From Ramlibacter monticola (GTDB lineage: Bacteria; Pseudomonadota; Gammaproteobacteria; Burkholderiales; Burkholderiaceae_C), in NCBI RefSeq assembly GCF_016722785.1, contig NZ_JAEQNE010000001.1, positions 992,001 through 1,056,000 of the forward strand: 64,000 nucleotides of DNA, read 5' to 3'. Below are positions 1 to 8,450 of the stretch, one piece after another. Under the pieces are notes generated by a model. The model had not been told where the DNA came from. It did not search any database and saw only the letters and a list, made by a program, of their open reading frames with translations. The translations under genes and the position numbers were made by a program. How positions within the stretch are numbered: the first letter of the stretch is position 1; every line of letters starts with the position of its first letter.

Positions 1-748
1 GAGAAGGAGTACGGCGCTCTCGTGAAGCGCTGAACTCGGGCCGCTCGGTCTCGCCGCGCAGCAGCTCCTCCAGGCGCTGCATGTTCGTCACCATCAGGCC
101 GCGCTCGGTCTTCTGCAGCAGCCCCTGGCGCGTGAGCGCCGACAGCTCGCGCGTGACCTGCTCGCGCGTGGTGCCCACCTGCGCCGCCAGGTCCGCGTGC
201 CGCGGCGCCGGCTCCAGCCGGGCGAAGTCGCTGTCGGCGGCGGCGACCGCATGCGCCTGGCGCAGCACCTCCGCGCGGATGCGGTTCTGCACCGCCAGCG
301 TGCTCAGCTCGATCACCCGGTCCGTGAGGGACCGCACGAGCCCCACCAGGTAGCGCACGTAGCGCTCTTCCACGAGCGGCTCCTCGCGCAGCAGCTGCTT
401 GAATTCGGCGCTCGAGAGCGAGGCGCTCAGCACGCGCGTGCTGGCGTGGGCGTCGGTCGTGCGCAGGCCGCCGTCGACCGCGGCGAAGTCGCCGACGATC
501 GAGCCCTCGTGCACCTGCGTGAACAGCACTTCGCGGCCGTCGGCGCCGTACACGTGGATGCGCACGCGGCCATCGACGATCAGGTGCACGTCCCCGCCGA
601 CGGCGTGGTGCGACACGATCACCTGCCCGGGCTCGAAGCGGCGCCACGTGCACTGCGCGGCGAGCGCGTCGAGGCGGCGCTGCGAAAGCTCCGCCAACAA
701 CGGCATGCGCGCGAGGCCGAGGGAGGACATGGGCACGGTGGAAGCCAT
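1..748 (-). CDS. Crp/Fnr-family transcriptional regulator (3' end outside window)
   Basis: The frame is open from an ATG at 748 to the window edge, so 249 codons are visible and the C-terminus is missing. Residues ~15-125 form a cyclic-nucleotide-binding-type barrel (segments such as VDGRVRIHVYG and GSIVGDFAAVDGG). Residues ~165-225 form a Crp-type winged helix-turn-helix with recognition helix TTREQVTRELSAL. There is no N-terminal cysteine cluster (only Cys33 near the start), so an FNR-like oxygen-sensing Fe-S centre is unlikely and the protein is CRP-like. The effector and targets are unknown. It is on the same strand as the aldehyde dehydrogenase gene but separated from it by a terminator, so it probably has its own promoter in 749-925. 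Confidence 0.85.
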   Translation of the reverse strand, partial: MASTVPMSSLGLARMPLLAELSQRRLDALAAQCTWRRFEPGQVIVSHHAVGGDVHLIVDGRVRIHVYGADGREVLFTQVHEGSIVGDFAAVDGGLRTTDAHASTRVLSASLSSAEFKQLLREEPLVEERYVRYLVGLVRSLTDRVIELSTLAVQNRIRAEVLRQAHAVAAADSDFARLEPAPRHADLAAQVGTTREQVTRELSALTRQGLLQKTERGLMVTNMQRLEELLRGETERPEFSASRERRTPS

Positions 749-925
749 CGCTTGTCTCCAGGCACGCGCGGGAAGGCCCGCGCCCGCCGCAAAAATCACG
801 CTCCCCGAGGAGCCCGCCCGCGGATCCTGCCGTGGGCAGCGAACTGCCGCCGCAGTTCTGGTGCCCATGATAGTCCGCCGCCGCTGCCCCGCCACATCGT
901 CCTGAAGAAGCACCGCCCACCAACG

Positions 926-952
926 AAAAAGCCCGGCGCTGCCGGGCTTTTT
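926..952 (-). terminator. Rho-independent terminator after the aldehyde dehydrogenase gene
   Basis: A perfect hairpin (AGCCCGGC / GCCGGGCT type arms) is flanked by five A on the left and five T on the right. It lies 19 bases past the stop codon at 971 on the minus strand. The symmetrical A and T runs would allow it to act in both directions. Confidence 0.85.
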
Positions 953-970
953 CACGGAGCGGCCAGGATC

Positions 971-2410
971 TCAGACGTTCATCACCGCCACCGAGCGCGC
1001 GTTGAGGTACGCCTCCAGCGCCTCCGGCCCGCCCTCGGAGCCATAGCCCGAGTCCTTGATGCCGCCGAAGGGCATCTCGGCCGTGGGCATGGCCGGCATG
1101 TTGATCCACAGCATGCCCACCTCCACCCTGCGCGACAGCAGGTCGGCATTCTTCAGCGACTTCGTGAAGGCATAGCCCGCCAGGCCGAAGGACAGGCGGT
1201 TGGCCTCGGCGATGGCCTCCTCCAGCCTGGTGAAGCCGCGGATGCCCGCGACCGGCCCGAAAGGCTCGTCGTTGAACAGCTTGGCCTCCAGCGGCACGTC
1301 CACCAGCACGGTGGGCTCCCAGAAGTTACCGGCATCGCCGATGCGCTTGCCGCCGGCGAGCACCTGGGCGCCCTTCTGCACGGCATCGGTCTGGAACTCG
1401 GTCATGGCGGTCAGGCGGCGGGGGTTGGCCAGCGGGCCCATCTGGGTGCCTTCGTCCAGGCCGTTGCCGACCTTGAGGCCCTGCGCGTACCTGGCCATCG
1501 CCTCGGCGAATTCCGTCTTCACGCTCTCGTGCACCAGGAAGCGCGTCGGCGAGATGCAGACCTGGCCGGCGTTGCGGAACTTGGCCCCGCCGGCGGACTT
1601 GACCGCCAGCGCGATATCCGCGTCCTCGCAGACGATCACCGGAGCGTGGCCGCCCAGTTCCATCGTCACCCGCTTCATGTGCTGGCCGGCCAGCCCGGCC
1701 AGCTGCTTGCCCACCGGGGTGGAGCCGGTGAAGGTGATCTTGCGGATCGTCGGATGCGGGATCAGGTAGCCGGAGATCTCGGCCGGGTTGCCGTAGACCA
1801 GGCCCAGCACCCCCGGGGGAATCCCCGCGTCGGCGAACGCCTTGATCAGCGCGGCGGCGGCGGCCGGGGTCTCTTCGGGCGCCTTGACCAGCATCGAGCA
1901 GCCGGCGGCCAGCGCCGCGCCGACCTTGCGCACGATCTGGTTGATGGGGAAGTTCCAGGGAGTGAAGGCGGCCACCGGGCCCACCGGGTCCTTCAGGACC
2001 ATCTGGCGCAGTTCCGGCTTGAAGCGCGAGGGCACGATGCGGCCGTAGACCCGGAAGCCCTCTTCGGCGAACCACTCGATGATGTCGGCGGCGGCCATCG
2101 CCTCGCCCTTGGCTTCCGGCAACGGCTTGCCCTGTTCCTGGGTCAGCAGCGGGGCGATCTCGCCGGCGCGCTCGCGCATGAAAGCGGCGGCCTTGCGCAT
2201 GATCCTGCTGCGGTCGGCGGGGGTCATGTCCCGCCAGGTTTCGAAGCCCTTCTGCGCCGCCTCGAGCGCCTTGTCGAGGTCAGCCTTGCCGGCATGCGCC
2301 ACGCGGCCGATTTCCTTGCCGGTGGCCGGGTTGAAGACCGGCAGCGTACGGCCGTCGGCGGCATCCTGCCACTGGCCGTTGATGAAGAGCTGGGTATTGG
2401 GGTAGGTCAT
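971..2410 (-). CDS. NAD(P)-dependent aldehyde dehydrogenase, succinate-semialdehyde dehydrogenase type
   Basis: This 479-residue protein has the full ALDH fold. It carries the NAD(P)-binding motif around PWNFP (Asn153), the general-base motif MELGGHAP (Glu251) and the catalytic cysteine in [11 protein letters not shown] (Cys285). The MELGGHAP and GQVCISPTR versions are typical of ALDH5/GabD-like enzymes, which oxidise succinate semialdehyde to succinate; the true substrate could be another semialdehyde. The ATG at 2410 is chosen because a GAGG ribosome binding site precedes it and homologues start with this kind of [14 protein letters not shown] sequence; an in-frame ATG 29 codons upstream gives a poor extension. 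A strong terminator follows. No GABA transaminase gene is adjacent, so the pathway is not fixed by context. Confidence 0.88.
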   Translation of the reverse strand: MTYPNTQLFINGQWQDAADGRTLPVFNPATGKEIGRVAHAGKADLDKALEAAQKGFETWRDMTPADRSRIMRKAAAFMRERAGEIAPLLTQEQGKPLPEAKGEAMAAADIIEWFAEEGFRVYGRIVPSRFKPELRQMVLKDPVGPVAAFTPWNFPINQIVRKVGAALAAGCSMLVKAPEETPAAAAALIKAFADAGIPPGVLGLVYGNPAEISGYLIPHPTIRKITFTGSTPVGKQLAGLAGQHMKRVTMELGGHAPVIVCEDADIALAVKSAGGAKFRNAGQVCISPTRFLVHESVKTEFAEAMARYAQGLKVGNGLDEGTQMGPLANPRRLTAMTEFQTDAVQKGAQVLAGGKRIGDAGNFWEPTVLVDVPLEAKLFNDEPFGPVAGIRGFTRLEEAIAEANRLSFGLAGYAFTKSLKNADLLSRRVEVGMLWINMPAMPTAEMPFGGIKDSGYGSEGGPEALEAYLNARSVAVMNV

Positions 2411-2536
2411 CGCATGTCCCTCGGGTGAGGCCCGGATTATGCGATGCCGGTCAATTCCCTCCGGCCGAGCTACGAGATGCGCCGCGGTCCGCGGCACGGG
2501 GACGGCGCCAGCCCACCGCCGGGGCTTCGCGCCGCA

Positions 2537-2743
2537 TCACAGAAGGATCGTGGCTTCGACCGCGGGGCAGGCCAGGTCGCGACCCACCATCGCCCGCGCG
2601 AAGAAGTAGTTGTTCCGCGCGCGCTCGCTCATGCCGTCGAGGTCCACGTGACCTTCGTGGTCGCATGGGAAGGCGAATCCGCGGCCGCTGGCGAACAGCG
2701 ACTGGAACCGAAGCTGGAACTTACCGTAGGTGGCTTGACACAT
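2537..2743 (-). CDS. Small conserved hypothetical protein (68 aa)
   Basis: This is a short cytosolic protein with the motifs LRFQSLFASGRGFAFPCD, GHVDLDGMSERARNNYFFAR and VGRDLACPAV. I recognise the pattern as a small uncharacterised protein recurring in Comamonadaceae and related families, with no assigned function. The start at 2743 is supported by a GGGGGAA ribosome binding site. It has no membrane segment or signal peptide and contains two cysteines apart from one at residue 2. It stands alone between the dehydrogenase gene and a 419-base gap, so context gives no role. Confidence 0.6.
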   Translation of the reverse strand: MCQATYGKFQLRFQSLFASGRGFAFPCDHEGHVDLDGMSERARNNYFFARAMVGRDLACPAVEATILL

Positions 2744-3162
2744 GGCATTCCCCCGTCTGTACGAGTCGATTGGCTCCTGAGCCCGCTTCCGGTAAATTCC
2801 CCGACTGAAGGCTCCCGCACGAGGTATTGCATCAAGCGTGCCGGCCCGCGCCGACGGCGCCACCGTGCCGTCGGACGCGCGCAAATCCGCGCCAGCATTG
2901 AGGATTCGGTGGGAGGCGGGGCGGCCCGATGGTGCCGGTCCCCCGGAAGTGGGGGTGGTGGGGTCCCCCACCCGGAAGAACCCGGGGGCGCTGGCCGGGG
3001 CCGGGCGGCGCCGGCCGGGGCTCAGCGCCCGATGAGGAAGTGATCGGGCAGTGGCCGATCAGGCCTTCGAACGGCACGATCAGGGCCGCCCCGCATGACA
3101 TCGACACTTCGGCGCACCGGGCACGGCGCTTCCCCTGCGCGTGCCAGGCGCGGAACGACGCA
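2744..3162. other. 419-base gap with G/C-rich inverted repeats, no gene seen
   Basis: No frame here has a convincing protein or ribosome binding site. The upstream part should hold the promoter of the 68-aa gene. The stretch ~2925-3020 is extremely G/C rich and includes a hairpin at 2949-2971 (GTGGGGG / CCCCCAC) and G runs on both strands. I see nothing else in it. Confidence 0.5.
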
Positions 3163-4044
3163 TCACCCGGGCAGGTCGATCCCCGGGAAGATCTTGATCA
3201 CCGCCGCGTCGTCCTCCCGCCCGTATCCGGCCGACGAGGCCTGCATGAACATCTGGTGCGCCGTAGAGGCGAGCGGCAGCGGGAATTTCGTGGCCCGCGC
3301 GGTGTCCAGCACGAGCCCCAGGTCCTTCACGAAGATGTCGACCGCCGACAGCGGGGTGTAGTCGCCCTTCAACACGTGGGGCATGCGGTTCTCGAACATC
3401 CAGCTGTTGCCGGCGCTGTGCGTGATGACGTCGAACAGGGCCTCCGGCGCCACCCCTTCGCGCAGGCCCAGCGCCATGGCCTCGGCCGCCGCGGCGATGT
3501 GCACGCCGGCGAGCAGCTGGTTGATGATCTTGACCTTGCTGCCGTTGCCGGCGCGGTCGCCCAGGCGGTAGACCTTGGCGGCCATCGCATCGAGCAGTTC
3601 GCCGGCCCTGGCGTAGGCCTCGGGCCGGCCGGAGGTCATCATCGTCATCTGGCCGGAGGCGGCCCTCGCGGCCCCGCCCGACATGGGCGCATCGAGGTAC
3701 AGCAGGTCCATGGCCGCGAGCCGCTGCTCCATCGCCATCGACCAGTTCGGGTCGACCGTCGAACACATGACGAACACGCTGCCGCGCGGCATCGCGGCGG
3801 CCGCGCCGCCCGCGCCGAACAGGACCTGCTCCGTCTGCGCCGCGTTCACGACGGCGCTGATCACGACCTCGCAGCGCGAACCCACGTCGGCAGGGCTGCC
3901 GCAGGCGACGCCGCCTTCGTCGGCGAAGGTGCGGGTGGCATCCACCCGCACGTCGTACACGTGCACGTGGTACCCGGCGCGGCGCAGCGACTGCGCCATG
4001 CCCAGGCCCATCGCCCCCAGGCCGATCAGTCCGACGTTTTTCAT
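3163..4044 (-). CDS. NAD(P)-dependent 3-hydroxyisobutyrate dehydrogenase family, L-threonate-dehydrogenase-like
   Basis: This is a beta-hydroxyacid dehydrogenase with an N-terminal Rossmann motif GLIGLGAMGLGMA, the substrate-loop motif DAPMSGGAARA and the catalytic-lysine region GNGSKVKIINQLLAG. The C-terminal segments HSAGNSWMFENR and KIFPGIDL resemble L-threonate dehydrogenase (LtnD), which oxidises L-threonate to 2-oxotetronate. Related enzymes act on 3-hydroxyisobutyrate or tartronate semialdehyde, so the substrate is inferred only. The start is uncertain: ATGs at 4056, 4053 and 4044 all lack a clear ribosome binding site, and 4044 places the Rossmann motif at the usual distance from the N-terminus. 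It lies just downstream of the DUF883-like gene on the same strand. Confidence 0.75.
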   Translation of the reverse strand: MKNVGLIGLGAMGLGMAQSLRRAGYHVHVYDVRVDATRTFADEGGVACGSPADVGSRCEVVISAVVNAAQTEQVLFGAGGAAAAMPRGSVFVMCSTVDPNWSMAMEQRLAAMDLLYLDAPMSGGAARAASGQMTMMTSGRPEAYARAGELLDAMAAKVYRLGDRAGNGSKVKIINQLLAGVHIAAAAEAMALGLREGVAPEALFDVITHSAGNSWMFENRMPHVLKGDYTPLSAVDIFVKDLGLVLDTARATKFPLPLASTAHQMFMQASSAGYGREDDAAVIKIFPGIDLPG

Positions 4045-4077
4045 GGCGGCCATCATAAGGAGCCGGCCGCCGGCCGC

Positions 4078-4365
4078 CTACCTCGAACGGGTCACCACGG
4101 CGAGCGCGAAGCCGACGGCGAAGGCGGTGAAGGCCGCCGCGAGCGGCCGCGAGCGCACCTGCGCGCGCGCCTGGTCGAGATAGCCCTCGCCAGCGCCGGC
4201 GAGGCGCAGGGCGCGCGCACCGCCCCCTGCCTCGACGGCTGTCGCCGTTTCGAGGACGGGCCCTGCCGACTGCAGGGGCTCTTCATCCTCGCGGCCGAGA
4301 TCGTCTTCCACTTCCGGCGGATGCGTGTCGCCGGTGAGCTTCATGTGCTTGCGCGGATGCGGCAT
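4078..4365 (-). CDS. DUF883/ElaB-like small membrane-anchored protein (95 aa)
   Basis: The protein has an acidic, low-complexity N-terminal half, an amphipathic segment (YLDQARAQVRSRPLA) and a single C-terminal hydrophobic helix ending in TRSR. This layout is that of the DUF883 (ElaB/YqjD) family, C-tail-anchored inner-membrane proteins some of which bind ribosomes in stationary phase. It is shorter and more divergent than E. coli YqjD, so assignment is by architecture. The ATG at 4365 is selected because AGGAGAG lies eight bases upstream. Confidence 0.55.
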   Translation of the reverse strand: MPHPRKHMKLTGDTHPPEVEDDLGREDEEPLQSAGPVLETATAVEAGGGARALRLAGAGEGYLDQARAQVRSRPLAAAFTAFAVGFALAVVTRSR

Positions 4366-4445
4366 GTCAGGCTCTCCTCTCGGAAGGCCAATCCTCGCAG
4401 GACTGCGGGTCGTTGGGGGAGGAAAAGTCGCGCACGGACAGGACA

Positions 4446-5429
4446 CTAACCCGCGTCCGGCGCCTCCAGCGGGCGCACCGTGAGGACCAGCGGCGCGCTG
4501 CTGCCCGGCCGCAGCACCGAGAGGCTGCAGTCGCGGCCGATCCGCTCCGGGTGCAGCGCCTGGTAGAGCGCGTCGACGCTGGCCATCGGCTGCCCGTCCA
4601 GGTCCAGCAGGAGGTCGCCCGGACGCAGGCCGGCGCGATCGGCGGGGCTGCCCGGCTCGACCGACAGCACGCGCACGGCACGCGCCTGCTGCAGGCCGAG
4701 CGCGACCACGATGCGCCGGTCGAGCGGGATCGTGCTGCCGCCGACGCCCAGGTAGCCGCGCCGCATGCGGCCGTGCCGCAGCAGTTCCGGGATGACCATG
4801 CTGGCGATGTCGACCGCCACGGCGAAGCAGATCGCCTGCGCCTGCGGGATGATGGCCGTGTTCACGCCGATCACCTCGCCGCGCGCATCGAGCAGCGGCC
4901 CGCCGGAGTTGCCCGGGTTGAGCGCCGCATCGGTCTGGATCACGTCGGGGATCAGCCGTCCGGTCGAGGCGCGCATGCTGCGCCCCAGCGCGCTGACGAT
5001 GCCCGCGGTGACCGTGTGGTCGAAGCCGAGGGGATTGCCGATCGCGATCGCGATCTCGCCGCGCCGCACGTCGGCGGAACGACCCAGCACGGCGGGCACC
5101 AGCGCGCCCTGCGACATGCCGTCGACCTGCAGCACGGCGAGGTCGCTGTGCGGATCGTCGCCGACCCAGCGCGCGGCGAAGCGGCGGCCGTCGCTGAAGG
5201 AGGCATGCCAGCTGGCGCCCTCGGGGCGGCGCGGGCCGCCGGCGCGCACCACGTGGGAATTGGTGAGCAGATAGCCATCGGGCGTGAAGAGGAAGCCCGA
5301 GCCGCTGCCGGCCGGCTTGCCCTGGCGATCCTGCACCTGCACCGCGGCGACGCTGGGGCCGACGCGCTCGGCCACCTCCGTCACCGTGCGGGAGTAGGCG
5401 TCGAGGAGGGTGAGGTCGCGCGATCCCAT
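4446..5429 (-). CDS. HtrA-like S1C serine protease with one PDZ domain, no signal peptide
   Basis: This 327-residue trypsin-like protease has the triad His59 (TNSHVV), Asp96 (HSDLAVL) and Ser175 (GNSGGP), followed by one PDZ domain at ~225-320 (GYLGVGGSTI and GSPADRAGLRPGD). DegP/DegQ have two PDZ domains and a signal peptide; here there is one PDZ and the protein begins directly with MGSRDLTLLDAYSRTV, so it may be cytosolic or use a missed upstream signal. The frame stays open far upstream, but that sequence is the antisense of the TctC gene and is not protein-like. The gene follows the first TctC gene with a ~50-base gap and may be transcribed with it. Confidence 0.83.
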   Translation of the reverse strand: MGSRDLTLLDAYSRTVTEVAERVGPSVAAVQVQDRQGKPAGSGSGFLFTPDGYLLTNSHVVRAGGPRRPEGASWHASFSDGRRFAARWVGDDPHSDLAVLQVDGMSQGALVPAVLGRSADVRRGEIAIAIGNPLGFDHTVTAGIVSALGRSMRASTGRLIPDVIQTDAALNPGNSGGPLLDARGEVIGVNTAIIPQAQAICFAVAVDIASMVIPELLRHGRMRRGYLGVGGSTIPLDRRIVVALGLQQARAVRVLSVEPGSPADRAGLRPGDLLLDLDGQPMASVDALYQALHPERIGRDCSLSVLRPGSSAPLVLTVRPLEAPDAG

Positions 5430-5482
5430 GGGCAGTTCCAGGGATCGCAGATGGGGCGGCACCGCCCCGAATGCAAGGCCTC

Positions 5483-6457
5483 TCAGTCCGCCGTGATGCC
5501 CGCCGCCTTGATCGTCTTGGCCCAGAAGTCCGTTTCCCCCGTCACCATCGCGGCCAGCTGCGCCGGCGCCTGGTAGCGGATCTCGATGCCGGCGGCATCG
5601 GCGCGCGACTTCGCCTCGGGTGCGTCCAGTGCCTGCTTGATGCCGGCGGTGAGCTTCTGCACCACGTCGGCCGGCGTGGCGGCGGGCGCGAAGATCGCCA
5701 CCCAGGACTCCAGCTCGAACCCCTTGAGCCCCGCCTCCGCCGTCGTCGGCACGTTCGGCAGTCCCGGATGGCGCGTCTTGCCGGTCACCGCGAAGGCCTT
5801 GAGCTTGCCGCTCTGCACGTGCTGCATCACCGAAGGCGGCGTGGTCATGAAGACCTGCACCTGCCCGGACAGCACGTCGGCGATGGCGGCGCCGGAACCC
5901 CGGTACGGGATGTGGACCATGCTGGTCCCCGTGCGGCTCTTGAACATCTCCGTGCCGATGTGCGAGACCGAGCCGTTGCCCTGCGAGGCATAGCTCAGCT
6001 TGCCGGGGTTCTTCTTCAGGTAGGCGATGAACTCCTGCAGCGTGCTGGCCGGCACCGAAGGATGCGCGGCGATCACGTTGGTGGCCACCGTGATCAGTGC
6101 GACCGGCGCGAAATCCTTCTGCGTCCACGGCAGCTTGGGCGAGAGCGAAGGGTTGCCCACGTGGTAGGCCGAATAGGAGGTCAGCAGCGTGTAGCCGTCG
6201 GCCGGCGCCCGCGCCACGAAACCGTAGGCGACGTTGCCGCTGCCGCCCGGACGGTTGTCGATCACCACCGGCTGCCCCAGCGCCTTCGCCAGCGTGTCGC
6301 CCAGGATGCGCGCGGAGGTGTCGACCAGCCCGCCGGGCGGGTTGGGCACGACCAGCGTGACGGGCTTGGCCGGGAACGCGCCCTGCGCGGCGGCGCAGCC
6401 GGCCCACAGGGCGGCGGCCGCGAAGGCCGCGGCGCGGAGGAAGGGACGACGGTGCAT
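5483..6457 (-). CDS. Tripartite tricarboxylate transporter substrate-binding protein (Bug/TctC family), copy 1
   Basis: This 324-residue periplasmic receptor has a signal peptide of ~25 residues (MHRRPFLRAAAFAAA, cleavage near AAAQG). Typical Bug features follow: KPVTLVVPNPPGG, VIDNRPGGSGN, HIPYRGSG and NVPTTAEAG. Bug proteins bind carboxylates or small aromatic acids; many are orphans without TctAB membrane subunits, as here. The ATG at 6457 has AGGAGA seven bases upstream. It sits 29 bases after a paralogue and downstream of the CoA-transferase/lyase genes, which suggests that the ligand is an organic acid fed into that pathway. Confidence 0.9.
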   Translation of the reverse strand: MHRRPFLRAAAFAAAALWAGCAAAQGAFPAKPVTLVVPNPPGGLVDTSARILGDTLAKALGQPVVIDNRPGGSGNVAYGFVARAPADGYTLLTSYSAYHVGNPSLSPKLPWTQKDFAPVALITVATNVIAAHPSVPASTLQEFIAYLKKNPGKLSYASQGNGSVSHIGTEMFKSRTGTSMVHIPYRGSGAAIADVLSGQVQVFMTTPPSVMQHVQSGKLKAFAVTGKTRHPGLPNVPTTAEAGLKGFELESWVAIFAPAATPADVVQKLTAGIKQALDAPEAKSRADAAGIEIRYQAPAQLAAMVTGETDFWAKTIKAAGITAD

Positions 6458-6486
6458 TCTTGTCTCCTGTGTCGTTGCGCGCGCCT

Positions 6487-7458
6487 TCAGTCGGCCTTGA
6501 TCTTCGCCAGCTTCACGATGCGGTCCCAGGTGGCGCGCTCCTTCTCGCCCAGGGCCGCCAGCTCGGCCGGCGTCATCGCGATGGCCTTGGCGCCCTGCTC
6601 CTCGGCCTTGCGCCTGAACTCCGGCGTGTCGACCACCTGGCGCACCGCGGCCGAGAGCCGATTCTGCAACTCCGCGGGCAAGCTTGCCGGCCCGTACACC
6701 GCGAACCAGGACGAGGCCACCAGCGGCACGCCCGTCTCGGTCGCCGTGGGCACGTTGGGCAGCGCCGCCAGCCGGGTCGTGCCGGTGGTCATCAGCGCCT
6801 TGAGCTTGCCGGCCTTGATGTGGGGCAGCAGCGGGGGCGGCGTGGTGATGGTCAGGTCGACGTTGCCGGCCAGCAGGTCGGTCAGCGCCGGGCCGGTGCC
6901 GCGATAGGGGATGTGCGTCATGAAGGTCTTGGTCAGGTCCTTCAGCAGTTCGGTGGTCACGTGCTGCAGGGCGCCGTTGCCGCTGGACGCGTAGTTCACC
7001 TTGCCGGGGTTGGCCCGCACGTAGGCGAGGAATTCCTGGAAGGTGTTGGCGGGGAAGTTGCCACGCACCACCATCACCTGCGGCGCGTCGATCAGGTGGC
7101 CGATCGGCTTCAGGTCGCGGCCGGGGTCGAAGCCGCTCACCGGCTGCACCAGCGGCGTGATGGACTGGTAGCCGGAGTACTGCACCAGCAGGGTCAGGCC
7201 GTCGCCGTTCGCGCGGGCGACCGCCTGGCCGGCGATGTTGCCGTTGCCGCCGCTGCGGTTGTCCACGACGACGTTGGCACCCAGCACCTTGGCAAGCGGC
7301 TCCGCCAGCATGCGGGCGGAGATGTCGGTCGTGCCGCCCGGCGCCGAGGGCACCAGCAGCGTGATGGTCTTGCCGGCGAACTGTGCGCGGGCGGGCAGCG
7401 CCAGCACGGCGGCCCCGGCGGCCGCGGCGCCGAGGAAAGTTCTGCGTTGGATGGGCAT
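6487..7458 (-). CDS. Tripartite tricarboxylate transporter substrate-binding protein (Bug/TctC family), copy 2
   Basis: This is a second Bug receptor of 323 residues with signal peptide MPIQRRTFLGAAAAGAAVLA. The QRRTFLG stretch resembles a twin-arginine motif. Core motifs are ITLLVPSAPGG, VVDNRSGGNGN, HIPYRGTG and NVPTATETG. The start at 7458 has GGAG eight bases upstream. It is clearly diverged from copy 1, so the two may bind different ligands rather than being a recent duplication. It follows the lyase gene by 53 bases on the same strand and is probably cotranscribed with it. Confidence 0.9.
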   Translation of the reverse strand: MPIQRRTFLGAAAAGAAVLALPARAQFAGKTITLLVPSAPGGTTDISARMLAEPLAKVLGANVVVDNRSGGNGNIAGQAVARANGDGLTLLVQYSGYQSITPLVQPVSGFDPGRDLKPIGHLIDAPQVMVVRGNFPANTFQEFLAYVRANPGKVNYASSGNGALQHVTTELLKDLTKTFMTHIPYRGTGPALTDLLAGNVDLTITTPPPLLPHIKAGKLKALMTTGTTRLAALPNVPTATETGVPLVASSWFAVYGPASLPAELQNRLSAAVRQVVDTPEFRRKAEEQGAKAIAMTPAELAALGEKERATWDRIVKLAKIKAD

Positions 7459-7511
7459 GGAGTCTCCGATGGCGCCGCGCAGGCGCCTCTGGTTCTGGGA
7501 AAGGATGCGGA

Positions 7512-8450
7512 TCAGGCCGCGGCGCGGAGTTCCGCGACGTAGGCGGGCGCCGGATGGAGCTGCGTGCTCGGGCCGGCCTTCGCCACCTGCCCCGGCACCC
7601 CGTGGCCGACGATCTCCGGCAGCGCGCGAGCGAGCTGAAGCAGCTTCGCGAGATCGATGCCCGTGTCGTGGTCCATGGCCTGCAGCATGTGGACCGTGTC
7701 CTCGCTGGAGATGTTTCCGCTGGCGCCGGGCGCATAGGGGCAGCCGCCCAGGCCGCCCAGCGAGCCGTCGAAGCGCACGATGCCGGCCCGCACGGCGGCC
7801 AGCACGTTGGCCAGCCCCATGCCGCGCGTGTTGTGGAAGTGCAGCGTGAGCTGCAGCGCGGGGAAGCGCCGCTGGGCCTCCTCGCACATGCGGGCGACCT
7901 GCTGCGGGTGCGCCATGCCGGTCGTGTCGCAGATCGTGAGGCCGCGCACGCCCAGGTCGGCGAAGCGCCGGGCCCAGCCGAGCACGACTTCCTGCGGCAC
8001 GTCGCCCTCCATGGGGCAGCCGAAGGCGGTGGACAGCGAGACGTTCACCGGCGTGCGGCCGTCGACCACGCGGATCACTTCCGACAGCGCGGCGAAGCTC
8101 TTCTCGCGCGGCATGCGCAGGTTGGCGAGGTTGTGCGTCTCGGAGGTGGACATCACGAGGTTCAGCTCGTCGGCCCTGGATTCCATCGCCCGCTCGGCGC
8201 CGCGCAGGTTGGGCACCAGCACCGTGTACTCCACGCCCGGCGCGCGGCGGATGCGGCCCATCACCTCCTCGGCGTCGCGCAGCATCGGGATCGCCTTGGG
8301 CGAGGTGAAGGAGGTGACCTCGATCTTGGCGTAGCCGCACTGCGAGAGCGCGTCGACCAGCTGCACCTTGGCGTCGGTCGGCACGAACTCCGGCTCGATC
8401 TGGAAGCCGTCGCGGGTGACGACCTCGTTGAAGAAGATCCGCTGGTTCAT
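7512..8450 (-). CDS. Hydroxymethylglutaryl-CoA-lyase-type enzyme
   Basis: This 312-residue TIM-barrel protein belongs to the HMG-CoA lyase branch of the DRE family. Arg13-Asp14 (TRDG) and the metal-binding HFHN (His204, His206) are present. The signature GLGGCPYAPGASGN carries the catalytic Cys237. HMG-CoA lyase splits HMG-CoA into acetyl-CoA and acetoacetate; close relatives cleave citramalyl-CoA or malyl-CoA-like thioesters. Its ATG overlaps the stop of the CoA-transferase gene (ATGA), so translation is coupled. Together the pair would activate a free dicarboxylic acid with CoA and then cleave it. The substrate identity is inferred from context only. Confidence 0.87.
   Translation of the reverse strand: MNQRIFFNEVVTRDGFQIEPEFVPTDAKVQLVDALSQCGYAKIEVTSFTSPKAIPMLRDAEEVMGRIRRAPGVEYTVLVPNLRGAERAMESRADELNLVMSTSETHNLANLRMPREKSFAALSEVIRVVDGRTPVNVSLSTAFGCPMEGDVPQEVVLGWARRFADLGVRGLTICDTTGMAHPQQVARMCEEAQRRFPALQLTLHFHNTRGMGLANVLAAVRAGIVRFDGSLGGLGGCPYAPGASGNISSEDTVHMLQAMDHDTGIDLAKLLQLARALPEIVGHGVPGQVAKAGPSTQLHPAPAYVAELRAAA

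Noticed and set aside
197..2428. A 743-codon plus-strand frame opposite the Crp-type and aldehyde dehydrogenase genes
   Set aside because: It is antisense to two clear genes on the minus strand, is rich in Arg/His/Ala and has no recognisable motif.
2832..3107. Possible small genes in the G/C-rich gap before the threonate-type dehydrogenase
   Set aside because: Frames on both strands have no ribosome binding site, biased composition and no consistent codon use.
4446..6407. A 653-codon frame that would fuse an N-terminal extension to the HtrA-like protease
   Set aside because: The extension is an off-frame reading of the TctC gene and is not protein-like; no signal peptide is gained.
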